Positions 8,252 to 15,805 of a stretch of DNA of 64,000 nucleotides are shown here, in pieces. Source of the stretch: Marivivens donghaensis (GTDB lineage Bacteria > Pseudomonadota > Alphaproteobacteria > Rhodobacterales > Rhodobacteraceae); NCBI RefSeq assembly GCF_011806565.1, contig NZ_JAATOP010000011.1:1-64000 (forward strand), given 5' to 3'. The position numbers and the translations under genes are program-made. The notes beneath the pieces were generated by a model. It had not been told where the DNA came from and searched no databases. It saw only the letters and a program-made list of their open reading frames with translations. Each line of letters opens with the position of its first letter. Within the stretch, counting starts at the first letter, position 1.

Positions 8252-9541
8252 TTACTCGACCATGTCCTCGCCGAGAATGTTGCTCACATAATCAACGAGG
8301 ATCTGCTGCGCGCCTGCCGCGTCGGCATTGCCGAGCAGGAGCGCTTCGGACCCGCGTCCGATACCTTCCATCACAGTCGAGAAACCGGGCGCAGTTGCGA
8401 CCGAGCGGCCATCTTCGAGCTGGTCGAGCAGCGGGACGAGGGCGGTCAGTTGCTGGAAGCCGTCGGATTCGATCGCGTCGGCACGCGACGGCAGGTTGCC
8501 CGACTTCTGCGCGTAACTGGTCATCAGTTCGATCGAACCCATCGCAGCGAGCACTTTCTTCGACGCTTCGATGTCGACCGCAGAAGAGCTGACCATCCAC
8601 GGGTGGTTCAGGTTGACCAGAACCGACGGCGCATCGCCGTTCACGTTGGGCACTTTCCACGTACCGACAGCGTTTTCGATATCGGGGATCGGGTTCTTGG
8701 ACTCGGGGCCCCAGTCAAAGATGTAGCACCACGAGCCGCAGGTGGTCATGAGCAGCTCGCCAGCGGGGAACATCTCGTACTTGGGGATGACCCACGGATC
8801 GGGGCCGAGCAGCGGATCGACGGGGACGACTTCGGCTTCGATCATTTTCTGATAGAATTCGAAGACTTCGCGCACGCCATCGCTGGTCAGGTTGAATGTA
8901 CCGTTTTCGGTGACCAGCTCGGGGGTCGAACTGTTGGCGAGCAGCAGGCGGAAGCTTTCGATATAGGTGCCGCCGCCCCACGTCACGCCCATCGGCATGA
9001 GCAGGGAATATTCGCCGGTCTTTTCCTTGGCTTCGATAGCGCGGTTGATCAGCGCATCCCAGTCGGCGGGCTGGTCGGTCGAAACGCCGGCTTCGGTGAG
9101 CACGTCATTGCGGAAATAGAACTGCTGCATCGCGAGCATGGTCGGCATCGTGTAGATAACGCCGTCGGTCTCGGCCAGCTCGCGGGCGATCGGGAACATG
9201 TTGTCCCAAGCGTCGGAGCCTTTCACCTCTGCGGTGACGTCGACCAGATAGCCTGCGGTCGAGAAGTCCACGATCTCGCCCGACGAGGGAAGAGAGAAGA
9301 CGTCCGGACCAGTGCCTGCGCGCAGTTCGGTCAGCAGCTTGGAAATGTATTCTTTGTCGGGGCCGGGGTATTCGATGACTTCGATATCGATGCCGGTCTG
9401 CTCTTCGATCATCGGCACAACAGCGTTGAGCGCGTCGATACGGGCCTGTCGGTGTTCCGCGATCCGGACGGTATCCGCCCAGACGTTGGTTGCACCGAAG
9501 GATGCCAGTGCAATCGCACTGACCATCAATTTGGTCTTCAT
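8252..9541 (-). CDS. Periplasmic sugar-binding protein of ABC transporter (CUT1 type)
   Basis: 429 residues from the ATG at 9539-9541. A GGGAGG-type ribosome site lies about 6 bases upstream; the longer upstream frame is ignored. The signal peptide is clear: MKTKLM, a hydrophobic core and ATNVWA-DTV as the likely cleavage site near residue 23. The mature protein has the family 1 solute-binding pattern: an early IEEQTGIDIEVIEYPG segment, ELRAGTGPDVFSLPSSGEIV, YTMPTMLAMQQFYFRNDVL, and a late GNLPSRAD segment. It is the first gene of the operon, as expected for a component needed in excess. It would capture the substrate in the periplasm and deliver it to the two permeases. Ligand unknown; a sulfated mono- or oligosaccharide or glycoside is inferred from the sulfatases downstream. 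Confidence 0.92.
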   Translation of the reverse strand: MKTKLMVSAIALASFGATNVWADTVRIAEHRQARIDALNAVVPMIEEQTGIDIEVIEYPGPDKEYISKLLTELRAGTGPDVFSLPSSGEIVDFSTAGYLVDVTAEVKGSDAWDNMFPIARELAETDGVIYTMPTMLAMQQFYFRNDVLTEAGVSTDQPADWDALINRAIEAKEKTGEYSLLMPMGVTWGGGTYIESFRLLLANSSTPELVTENGTFNLTSDGVREVFEFYQKMIEAEVVPVDPLLGPDPWVIPKYEMFPAGELLMTTCGSWCYIFDWGPESKNPIPDIENAVGTWKVPNVNGDAPSVLVNLNHPWMVSSSAVDIEASKKVLAAMGSIELMTSYAQKSGNLPSRADAIESDGFQQLTALVPLLDQLEDGRSVATAPGFSTVMEGIGRGSEALLLGNADAAGAQQILVDYVSNILGEDMVE

Positions 9542-9592
9542 GATATTCCTCCCTTGAATGATGCCAAACGACTGGCGCCTCCACGCCACCCT

Positions 9593-9638
9593 TCAATCAA
9601 GGGGATGCTTCGCTTGACATTGCTCAATCAGGATATGC
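9593..9638. promoter_or_regulatory. Candidate AraC-type operator: two direct repeats 31 bp apart
   Basis: TCAATCAAGGGGATGC (9593-9608) and TCAATCAGGATATGC (9624-9638) are direct repeats whose starts are 31 bp apart, about three helical turns. Both lie in the 137-bp region between the divergent binding-protein gene and the AraC-type regulator. AraC-family proteins usually bind direct repeats. A TTGACA at 9614-9619 sits between the copies. The repeat is seen; regulator binding is inferred. Confidence 0.45.
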
Positions 9639-9678
9639 ACGCTCGCCATGACGTGTCTTGGGAGGTGTTGATACGTTT

Positions 9679-10566
9679 ATGGGTTTATTTGATCTGCCTG
9701 AGATTCCGGTCGTCACGCTCGAAGCGGAGATGGGGCCGTATAATTCGTTCCACATCAGCCGCCCGCTCGTGAAAAGCTCGCCGCCCGCGCTGCCGCATAA
9801 GCACGAATTCTACGAAGTCTTCTGGATCGCGACCGGCTGCTGCATCCACTTCATCAACAACCACCGCATCGATCTATCCGCTGGAGAATTGGTGTTCATC
9901 CGCCCTGACGACGTCCATGCCTTCCAAAATCGCGAAAAAACGCCCTGCCGGATGATCAACGTGGCCTTTTCCAGCCAGACCGCCGATCACCTGCTGGAAC
10001 GGTATGGAGCCGAATTTCAGGGCCGGTACTTCTGGTCGAACGCTGAAATGCCCGTATCGGTCTCGCTGAACCAGCAGGGGCTGGACGAACTGGCACGGCT
10101 CGAAGCGGCGCTTGACCAAGGCGCGCGGTCACTCGCGCGGATCGAAGGTTTTTTGCTAAATTTGACGACCGGCTTGCTGCCGACGGAAAACAACGTGCCC
10201 TCCGCGACGCCGCAATGGCTTGCCCGTGCTTGCGAGGGCATGCGCGATCCAGACGCGCTGCGCGAGGGGGTTCCGCTGATGATCAAACGAACGGGGCGGA
10301 GCCATGAACATGTCTCCCGCACCTTCAAACGCGTCTTCGGTCAGACGCCGTCGTCGTGGGTCAACGGGCTGCGGATGGAGCTGGCAGCGCGGATGCTGGT
10401 CAGCGAGGATTGGCAAATTCCAGAGGTCGCGCTGGCCTGCGGAATCGAGGACCTCAGCCATTTCTATCGCCTCTTCCGCCAGACTTATGGCGTCAGTCCG
10501 ATGAAGTATCGCAAGCGGGAAAAGGTTGATCTGGTCCACCCACTCCGCAGTCAGAAGCGGGCATGA
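9679..10566 (+). CDS. AraC-family transcriptional regulator of the sulfatase operon
   Basis: 295 residues from the ATG at 9679. An N-terminal cupin-like sensor domain carries HKHEFYEVFWIATG and the DLSAGELVFIRPDDVHAF segment, the usual arabinose-binding-type fold. The C-terminal AraC DNA-binding domain covers about residues 190-285, with SHEHVSRTFKRVFGQTPSSWVNGLRM (first helix-turn-helix) and PEVALACGIEDLSHFYRLFRQTYGVSPMKYRK (second, signature-like). It is divergent from the transport/sulfatase operon and shares its promoter region, so it is probably its substrate-sensing regulator. An in-frame GTG at 9667 and a TTG at 9658 are alternatives; a GGAGG run lies at 9661-9665, 13 bases before the chosen ATG, so the start is uncertain by a few codons. 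Confidence 0.9.
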   Translation: MGLFDLPEIPVVTLEAEMGPYNSFHISRPLVKSSPPALPHKHEFYEVFWIATGCCIHFINNHRIDLSAGELVFIRPDDVHAFQNREKTPCRMINVAFSSQTADHLLERYGAEFQGRYFWSNAEMPVSVSLNQQGLDELARLEAALDQGARSLARIEGFLLNLTTGLLPTENNVPSATPQWLARACEGMRDPDALREGVPLMIKRTGRSHEHVSRTFKRVFGQTPSSWVNGLRMELAARMLVSEDWQIPEVALACGIEDLSHFYRLFRQTYGVSPMKYRKREKVDLVHPLRSQKRA

Positions 10567-10591
10567 AAAAGGGCGCTCGCGGCGCCCTTTT
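10567..10591. terminator. Bidirectional terminator between araC-type gene and proV
   Basis: AAAAGGGCGC (10567-10576) pairs perfectly with GCGCCCTTTT (10582-10591) around a 5-nt loop. It begins right after the regulator's stop codon and lies 2 bp from the end of convergent proV. The A and T flanks allow it to terminate on either strand. Confidence 0.85.
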
Positions 10592-10593
10592 CG

Positions 10594-11607
10594 TTATCCA
10601 TGGAGTGCTTCGATGGCTTCGGTCAAACTGACCACTCCGCCGAGGCTGCCATCCCGTTTCGTCACGCCAATCGTCTGGTCCGGCGCTTGGGCGAGCGGCT
10701 TCAGCGCGTCCTCCAGAACAGTCTCACCGTCGAGCGTCGGCCCTGCAAAGGATTCGACCGGACGGGCCAGCGCGCGGAGTTCGATGACCTTGGCGCGGTT
10801 GATGTCCTTGGTGAAGTCGGCGATGTAATCGTCGGCCGGCTGCATGACGATCTGCTGGGCATCGCCCTGCTGGATCATTGCACCGTCGCGCAGGATCGCG
10901 ATGTTGTCGCCTAGGCGCAGCGCTTCGTCGAGGTCGTGCGTGATGAAGATGATCGTCTTGTTCAGCTCGTCCTGAAGCTGGAGCAGGATCGACTGCATAT
11001 CAAAACGGATCAGCGGGTCGAGTGCCGAGAAAGCTTCGTCCATCAAGAGGATTTCAGGATCGGTCGCCAGAGCACGGGCAAGGCCCACACGCTGCTGCAT
11101 CCCGCCCGAAAGCTGGCCCGGATAATGCTCTTCGTAGCCCGACAGACCAACGCGTTCGATCCAGTAGTTCGCGCGCTCACGTGCCTTTGCATCGTCGACG
11201 CCCTGAATTGACAGACCGTAGGCGACATTCTCGTGCACACGGCGGTGCGGCAACAGGCCGAATTTCTGGAACACCATCGCGGTCTTGGTGCGGCGCACCT
11301 GACGAAGTTGCTTTTCGTCCATCTTCAGGACGTTTTCGCCGTCGATCAGGATTTCGCCGTCCGTCGGCTCGATCAGGCGGTTGATGTGACGGATGAGGGT
11401 CGATTTGCCCGAACCCGACAGGCCCATAACCACCTGTATCTGCTTTTCGGGGATGTCGAGCGAAACGTTCTCGATCCCCAGAACATGCCCGTGTTGATCC
11501 AGAAGATCAGGCTTCGACATGCCGTTCTTGACCAGAGGCAGAACCTTTTGCGGGTTCTTGCCGAAGATCTTGTAGAGGTTTTTGATTTGTACCTTAGCGT
11601 CAGTCAT
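10594..11607 (-). CDS. proV: Glycine betaine/proline ABC transporter ATP-binding protein
   Basis: 337 residues from the ATG at 11605-11607, which overlaps the permease stop in ATGACTGA. Starts with [15 protein letters not shown] as in ProV/OpuAA. Walker [10 protein letters not shown] at about 62-70, the [14 protein letters not shown] motif typical of betaine ATPases, signature [15 protein letters not shown] and Walker [18 protein letters not shown], then [19 protein letters not shown]. The C-terminus holds about one CBS-like repeat ([28 protein letters not shown]); ProV/OpuAA usually have a tandem CBS pair that senses ionic strength, so the pair is short here. It powers uptake of betaine-type osmolytes with the two genes upstream. 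Confidence 0.95.
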   Translation of the reverse strand: MTDAKVQIKNLYKIFGKNPQKVLPLVKNGMSKPDLLDQHGHVLGIENVSLDIPEKQIQVVMGLSGSGKSTLIRHINRLIEPTDGEILIDGENVLKMDEKQLRQVRRTKTAMVFQKFGLLPHRRVHENVAYGLSIQGVDDAKARERANYWIERVGLSGYEEHYPGQLSGGMQQRVGLARALATDPEILLMDEAFSALDPLIRFDMQSILLQLQDELNKTIIFITHDLDEALRLGDNIAILRDGAMIQQGDAQQIVMQPADDYIADFTKDINRAKVIELRALARPVESFAGPTLDGETVLEDALKPLAQAPDQTIGVTKRDGSLGGVVSLTEAIEALHG

Positions 11608-12490
11608 TGCCGTGCCCTTTACGATAGGCTTGCAGACGCTTGCCGTAAGTTTGCGATACGCGGTCGAAGATGATGGCGAGCGCCACAATGGCGAGACCGT
11701 TCATCAGACCAAGTGCGAGGTACTGGTTCGAAATCGCGCGGAGCACCGGAACGCCAAGACCCTTCACGCCGATCATCGACGCGATAACAACCATCGACAG
11801 AGCCATCATGATGGTCTGGTTGATGCCCGCAAAGATGTTCGGCAGCGCCAGCGGGATCTGAACGCCGAGCATCTTCTGCTTCGGGCTCGCACCAAACGCA
11901 TCGGCCGCTTCTAGGATATCCTTGTCGACGAGGCGAATGCCAAGGTTTGTCAGGCGTACGATCGGCGGGATGGCATAGATACAGACAGCCAGAAGGCCTG
12001 GGACTTTACCGATACCCAGCAGCATCACGACGGGGATCAGGTAAACGAAGGACGGGATCGTCTGCATGACGTCGAGCACGGGCGTAATGATGGCCTGCGC
12101 GCGGTCGGAGCGGGACATGAAAATCCCAATCGGAATGCCCAAGACGATACAAAGCAGTGTCGCGACAGAGATAATCGCGAGCGTTGCCATCGTGTCTTCC
12201 CACATACCGAGGTAGCCGATGGCGATAAAAGCGAGAACAGAACCAACGGTGATCTTGACCGAACGCGAACCGAGCCACGCCAGACCACCAACAATGATGA
12301 GAATAATCGGCCACGGGGTGGCAATCAGAAGCTTCTCGAACCAGACCAGAAACTTGAGCAGCGGGTCAAAGAAGTTTTCGAGTGCCTCACCGTAGGCGCG
12401 AGAGAAACCTTTGAAGGCTTCGTCGATCGTTTGTTTAAATTCGCTGAGAGGGCGGCGCCCAAGCGCGGGAAATTCTTCAAACATTTCCAT
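11600..12490 (-). CDS. proW: Glycine betaine/proline ABC transporter permease
   Basis: 296 residues. The N-terminus EFPALGRRPLSEFKQTIDEAF and the FDPLLKFLVWFEKLLIATPWPIILI stretch are typical of ProW/OpuAB. Several hydrophobic segments follow, with the conserved TLLCIVLGIPIGIFMSRSD and the EAA-like EAADAFGASPKQKMLGVQIPLALPNI that contacts ProV. The C-terminus is GLVNGLAIV-like and ends [14 protein letters not shown]. It overlaps proV by 8 bp. A second ATG six bases in (12484) could also be the start. Inner-membrane subunit. Confidence 0.95.
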   Translation of the reverse strand: MEMFEEFPALGRRPLSEFKQTIDEAFKGFSRAYGEALENFFDPLLKFLVWFEKLLIATPWPIILIIVGGLAWLGSRSVKITVGSVLAFIAIGYLGMWEDTMATLAIISVATLLCIVLGIPIGIFMSRSDRAQAIITPVLDVMQTIPSFVYLIPVVMLLGIGKVPGLLAVCIYAIPPIVRLTNLGIRLVDKDILEAADAFGASPKQKMLGVQIPLALPNIFAGINQTIMMALSMVVIASMIGVKGLGVPVLRAISNQYLALGLMNGLAIVALAIIFDRVSQTYGKRLQAYRKGHGND

Positions 12491-12528
12491 TCATTTTCCG
12501 TTCGTAGTGACCGTGCGGCCGATGTGAA

Positions 12529-12553
12529 ACGGGGGGCGCAAACGGCCCCCCGT
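12529..12553 (-). other. Intercistronic GC-rich stem-loop between proX and proW
   Basis: ACGGGGGGC (12529-12537) pairs perfectly with GCCCCCCGT (12545-12553), loop 7 nt. It lies 22 bp past the proX stop and 39 bp before proW. Only TTT follows on the transcribed side, so read-through is expected. It may stabilise proX mRNA and set the binding protein in excess over the permease. Confidence 0.6.
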
Positions 12554-12574
12554 AACATTGTGTCGATCGAATTC

Positions 12575-13588
12575 TTACAGTTCGCCGTTGATGGCTTCTG
12601 CTGCTTCGTCCGATACCCATTCGGTCCAGATTTCCGGATAGGTTTCGAGGAAGTGCCATGCAGCATCTTCACCGGTTGCCTGGTTGTCGTTCATGTAAAC
12701 GAGCATCGTGTTCATGAGCGAACCCGGGAATACGCGGTTGCCGAGGTAGTCAACAGCAACGCCACCTTCGTTCATCAGGCGGTCGGTGATGACCGTGTGA
12801 ACTTCGGACTCGGTGTACGAGGTCGGCTGCGGGTCGAGGCAGTCCTGCTCGGCAAGTGCGATACAGCCATCCCAGTTTTCCGAGCCGCCCCATTCGGACT
12901 CCCACTCGAGCAGTTCAAGGTCGTACTTGCCGATCAGTGCAGTCGGAGCCCAGTAGTAGCCGAACCATGCTTCGTCACGCTCGGACGCTTTGGCGATTGC
13001 GCCGTCCAGACCGGCAGCCGAACCCGGATCAACCAGAACCCAGCCTTTTTCTTCCATGTCGAAGGCGCGGAAGAGGTTGGCGTTGGTCAGCTGACAACCC
13101 CAGCCCGCCGGACAGCCCATGAACGCGCCTTTGGATTCGTCTTCGACATAGGGGAACAATTCCGGATGCTCGATCAGCTTTTCAACCGTGTCGAGATCGG
13201 GGTGATCTTCCGCAAACTTGCGGGTAACCCACCAGCCTTCGCCGAGGTCGGTGATCGGGCCCGCGATGACCGAATGCAGGCGACCTTCGTCCATTGCCTT
13301 TTCGAGCGGCTCACGAACAGCATTGATCCAGAGTTCGCCAGCAACGTCAGGCTCTGCCTTTTCGTTCATCGAAGCGAAGGTGGTGGTCGTTGCGCCGGGG
13401 ATTAGTTCGACATCGCAGCCGTAGCCTTCTTCGAGAATGATCGCGTCAACGTTGGCCATGAGCTCGGCCGAAGCCCAGTTCATTTCAGCCATCGTGAGCG
13501 AGCCACATTCCTCCTGAGCGCTTGCAGCACCTGCGAGGCCGGTCGTCATTGCCAGAGCGGCGAAAACACTAATTTTCTTGAATTTCAC
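12575..13588 (-). CDS. proX: Glycine betaine/proline-binding periplasmic protein
   Basis: 337 residues from a GTG at 13586-13588, chosen because GGGAGA lies about 8 bases upstream and the signal peptide begins there: MKFKKISVFAALAMTTGLAG with the likely cut at ASA-QEE. The mature protein is an OpuAC-type substrate-binding domain: CGSLTMAEMNWASAELMANVD, ELIPGATTTTFASMNEKAEPDVAGELW, and GWVLVDPGSAAGLDGAIA. Aromatic residues suited to a betaine cage are frequent (for example ENWDGC, YYWAPTALIGKYDLELLEW). First gene of proXWV. Binds betaine, proline-betaine or a related quaternary amine; the exact ligand cannot be read. Confidence 0.93.
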   Translation of the reverse strand: MKFKKISVFAALAMTTGLAGAASAQEECGSLTMAEMNWASAELMANVDAIILEEGYGCDVELIPGATTTTFASMNEKAEPDVAGELWINAVREPLEKAMDEGRLHSVIAGPITDLGEGWWVTRKFAEDHPDLDTVEKLIEHPELFPYVEDESKGAFMGCPAGWGCQLTNANLFRAFDMEEKGWVLVDPGSAAGLDGAIAKASERDEAWFGYYWAPTALIGKYDLELLEWESEWGGSENWDGCIALAEQDCLDPQPTSYTESEVHTVITDRLMNEGGVAVDYLGNRVFPGSLMNTMLVYMNDNQATGEDAAWHFLETYPEIWTEWVSDEAAEAINGEL

Positions 13589-13949
13589 TTGATCGTCTCC
13601 CTGTTGTTTTTTGTCCCCACTCACGCGGGGCTCAAGATCGCGTGTAGTCGAAAAACGACATAGTACGCGTCCCATTGTCGTAAACTGAACATAGCGAAAA
13701 TTGGCTGTAAACAGTAACAGCCATTGTTTTTGGGTATATTAAACTTTCGCAATGCTTATACCACATCACGACCAGATTACAAAATCGCCACTATTTAAAC
13801 GGCTTTTGCAGAGATAGCTTCGCAACGGGAGGCCGTCAGCCATGATGCAATTTTACAATGCTTGGTGTGGATAAGCGGTCGATTTCACAACGAAAAATCC
13901 CGTCAGAAGGGCGGGATGCAATCGACGATAAACTTATAGCTGTGCTGAC
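13589..13949. promoter_or_regulatory. 361-bp region upstream of proX: promoter region, one palindrome, one DnaA-box match
   Basis: This AT-richer stretch separates proX from the MarR-type gene, both on the minus strand. It holds a perfect 7-bp inverted repeat TGGCTGT/ACAGCCA (13702-13723, 8-nt spacer) placed about 115 bp before the proX start, a candidate operator. On the minus strand there is one exact TTATCCACA (13866-13874). No convincing open frame or RNA gene is visible. A precise promoter could not be assigned. Confidence 0.4.
13893..13917 (-). terminator. Terminator after the MarR/HpaR-like gene
   Basis: ATCCCG (13897-13902) and CGGGAT (13912-13917) form a hairpin followed on the minus strand by TTTTT (13897-13893). 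It lies 33 bp past the regulator's stop, so the regulator is probably transcribed apart from proXWV. Confidence 0.65.
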
Positions 13950-14420
13950 TTAGTCGTCCTGCTTTTTGTTGAGCGAGAGCCAGACGCTCTCCAACTCATC
14001 AAGCAAAGTGCCCAAACGCGTCTCACCGAGTATGTCTTCGATTTCTTCGTAGACGGCGTTGCTGATCGGATCGACATTCTGAACGAAATGCAGACCATCG
14101 GCGGTGAGCTTCACGAGCGCGCGGCGACCATCGCTCGGATCGCGGCGAGTGGTGATGTAGCCCTTGGAGTCGAGCGTTTTCATGATGCGCGTTAGCGAAG
14201 GCGCCAGCAGGCACGCACGCGCTGCGAGGTCCGACGCATCGGTTTCGCCCGTCTCGTTAAGGACGCGCATCACGCGCCATTGTTGCTCGGTGACGTCGGA
14301 CTCGACTAGCACCGGGCGAAAGCGCTCCATGACGGCTTCGCGAGCGCGAAGTAACGCCATGGGCAGCGTCCGCTGAACATCGGTCCGCTGCAACTTATCT
14401 TTGGTGAATTTCCCCGTCAT
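13950..14420 (-). CDS. hpaR: MarR-family regulator, HpaR-like
   Basis: 156 residues. A winged-helix MarR protein: TEQQWRVMRVLNETGETDASDLAARACLLAPSLTRIMKTLDSKGYITTRRDPSDGRRALVKLTADG covers the helix-turn-helix and wing. The N-terminal LPMALLRAREAVMERFRPVL is characteristic of HpaR/HpcR, the repressor of homoprotocatechuate degradation. No hpa catabolic gene is in this window, so the target is not shown; the nearest genes are proXWV. GAGGA lies 7 bases before the ATG. A candidate operator sits about 50 bp upstream. The HpaR label rests on sequence pattern only. Confidence 0.8.
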   Translation of the reverse strand: MTGKFTKDKLQRTDVQRTLPMALLRAREAVMERFRPVLVESDVTEQQWRVMRVLNETGETDASDLAARACLLAPSLTRIMKTLDSKGYITTRRDPSDGRRALVKLTADGLHFVQNVDPISNAVYEEIEDILGETRLGTLLDELESVWLSLNKKQDD

Positions 14421-14929
14421 TCACGCATTCCTCGGTCAATCCGTCTCGCTGTGGTCTAAAATACCTTACTTGACAACAATCAAATGTGTCTTCGTTTCAC
14501 GATGAGAAAGAGTTTCTATAATTGCGCGTTCGAAGTCGACCGCCCCTTCGGTCAAGTTCTAGAGATGCGCGAGAAGTTGCAACCCGTTCGTGAGACAATT
14601 TTGAATTTAATAGAAATGCTGTCTATATTGCCCAATGGTTGTTTATATCACATTCCAGCAGGTGGTGCACTGCGTTGTCGCACGGTTCGACGAAGCGGAC
14701 ATGTTCGCGCGTTGCGACCGGATGGACCGTTTGGCTCTCCGATAATTGCGTGAGGGTTGGTCCGCTGTGAGGCTATTTTTTCTCGCAATTTACCGATTAA
14801 ATTCGATATAATCTCAGCGTGAGCTCGGTTCTGCGCGATCAGCGAGCGCATGATTTCACAAGCTCATCCAGATTATCCCTTCTGCACATTAATAACCAAT
14901 AGGTGATTGATTTAGTTACTCAATAGTAA
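14421..14929. promoter_or_regulatory. 509-bp gap with a candidate MarR-type operator; otherwise no gene seen
   Basis: The gap between the MarR gene and the IclR gene is AT-rich. TTGACAACAATCAA at 14470-14483 is an interrupted palindrome (TTGA/TCAA) about 50 bp before the MarR start codon, a plausible autoregulatory site. A small plus-strand frame of about 89 codons exists (14484-14753) but its codon use and composition do not look coding and it has no family resemblance. Nothing else could be supported. Confidence 0.35.
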
Positions 14930-15712
14930 CTAATGAACTTCGCCAGAAGACACTCCGCCAAGGCTCCGCGAGAGATCCGCGGCTGAACTCGCAACGATCT
15001 TGCCGAGTTGTTCCATCCGCTCGTCGCTCATCCGTGCGGCCAAGCCACTGATAGATATGGCACAAGCGGCTTCACCTTGGGGTGACCACACCACTGCTGC
15101 AACGCAACGGAGGCCGGTCACATGCTCTTCATCGTCGTAGGCAAACCCCTTGTTGCGCACCTGCTGGATGTCTTCCAAAGCTGCCTCAATGGTCCGCAAA
15201 CTGCGGGGGGTCATGGGGTGGAACCCGACGCGCTTTGCAAGCGCAATGATGTCTGAATCTTCCCATGTGGAAAGTATGGCTTTTCCCATGCCGGAACAGA
15301 AAACTGGCACCCGCCCACCTGGTGCGGAGATCGCGCGGGTGATTTCGCGGCTTTCGACTTGACTGACGGTCACCAATTCGTCGTGGTCGAGGATGCCGAG
15401 GTTGGCGGTTTCCTTTGTCTGATCTCTCAGCCGTCGTAGGAACGGCAGGGCGGGCGCGATGTAATTCTTCCGCTTTCCAAACGCCGCGCCCACCGCAAAT
15501 GCCTCGCGCCCGACATGCCAGAGGGACGTGGCGCTGTTGAATTGGGCAAAGCCGTGCAGTTCGAGGGTGGTGAGCAACCGGTGCGTCGTCGACACCGCCA
15601 GCCCTGACTGTCGTGACAAATCGGACACACGTAGCCCTTCGTCCGATTGCCCGAGCCGCTTCAGAAGATCGAGCGCGCGCCCGACAGCCTGCACTCCGGT
15701 TTTTTCCGCCAT
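14930..15712 (-). CDS. IclR-family transcriptional regulator, divergent from glcB
   Basis: 260 residues from the ATG at 15710-15712, with GGAAAGG about 8 bases upstream; an ATG at 15730 would add six residues. N-terminal IclR winged helix: [47 protein letters not shown]. The C-terminal effector domain has [29 protein letters not shown] and [29 protein letters not shown], as usual. Effectors in the family are small acids such as glyoxylate and pyruvate. Being divergent from malate synthase G with a shared palindrome, it probably controls glcB in response to a glyoxylate-pathway metabolite; this is inference. Confidence 0.9.
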   Translation of the reverse strand: MAEKTGVQAVGRALDLLKRLGQSDEGLRVSDLSRQSGLAVSTTHRLLTTLELHGFAQFNSATSLWHVGREAFAVGAAFGKRKNYIAPALPFLRRLRDQTKETANLGILDHDELVTVSQVESREITRAISAPGGRVPVFCSGMGKAILSTWEDSDIIALAKRVGFHPMTPRSLRTIEAALEDIQQVRNKGFAYDDEEHVTGLRCVAAVVWSPQGEAACAISISGLAARMSDERMEQLGKIVASSAADLSRSLGGVSSGEVH

Positions 15713-15721
15713 CGCATAGCC

Positions 15722-15738
15722 TTTCCACATCGTGGAAA
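15722..15738. promoter_or_regulatory. IclR-type palindromic operator candidate
   Basis: TTTCCACATCGTGGAAA is a perfect 7-bp inverted repeat with a 3-nt centre. It resembles known IclR-family sites, which are often TGGAAA/TTTCCA palindromes. It overlaps the translation start region of the iclR-type gene and lies about 70 bp before glcB, so one bound dimer could affect both. Confidence 0.6.
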
Positions 15739-15805
15739 ACTAAATTCGATTTCTGCCCCTTTGTCACCCGCTGCGCTACATCGTTGGCAAAGATGGAGGT
15801 TTCTC

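Noticed and set aside
14484-14753. Small plus-strand frame in the 509-bp gap
   Set aside because: No ribosome site, odd composition and no recognisable family; kept as non-coding.
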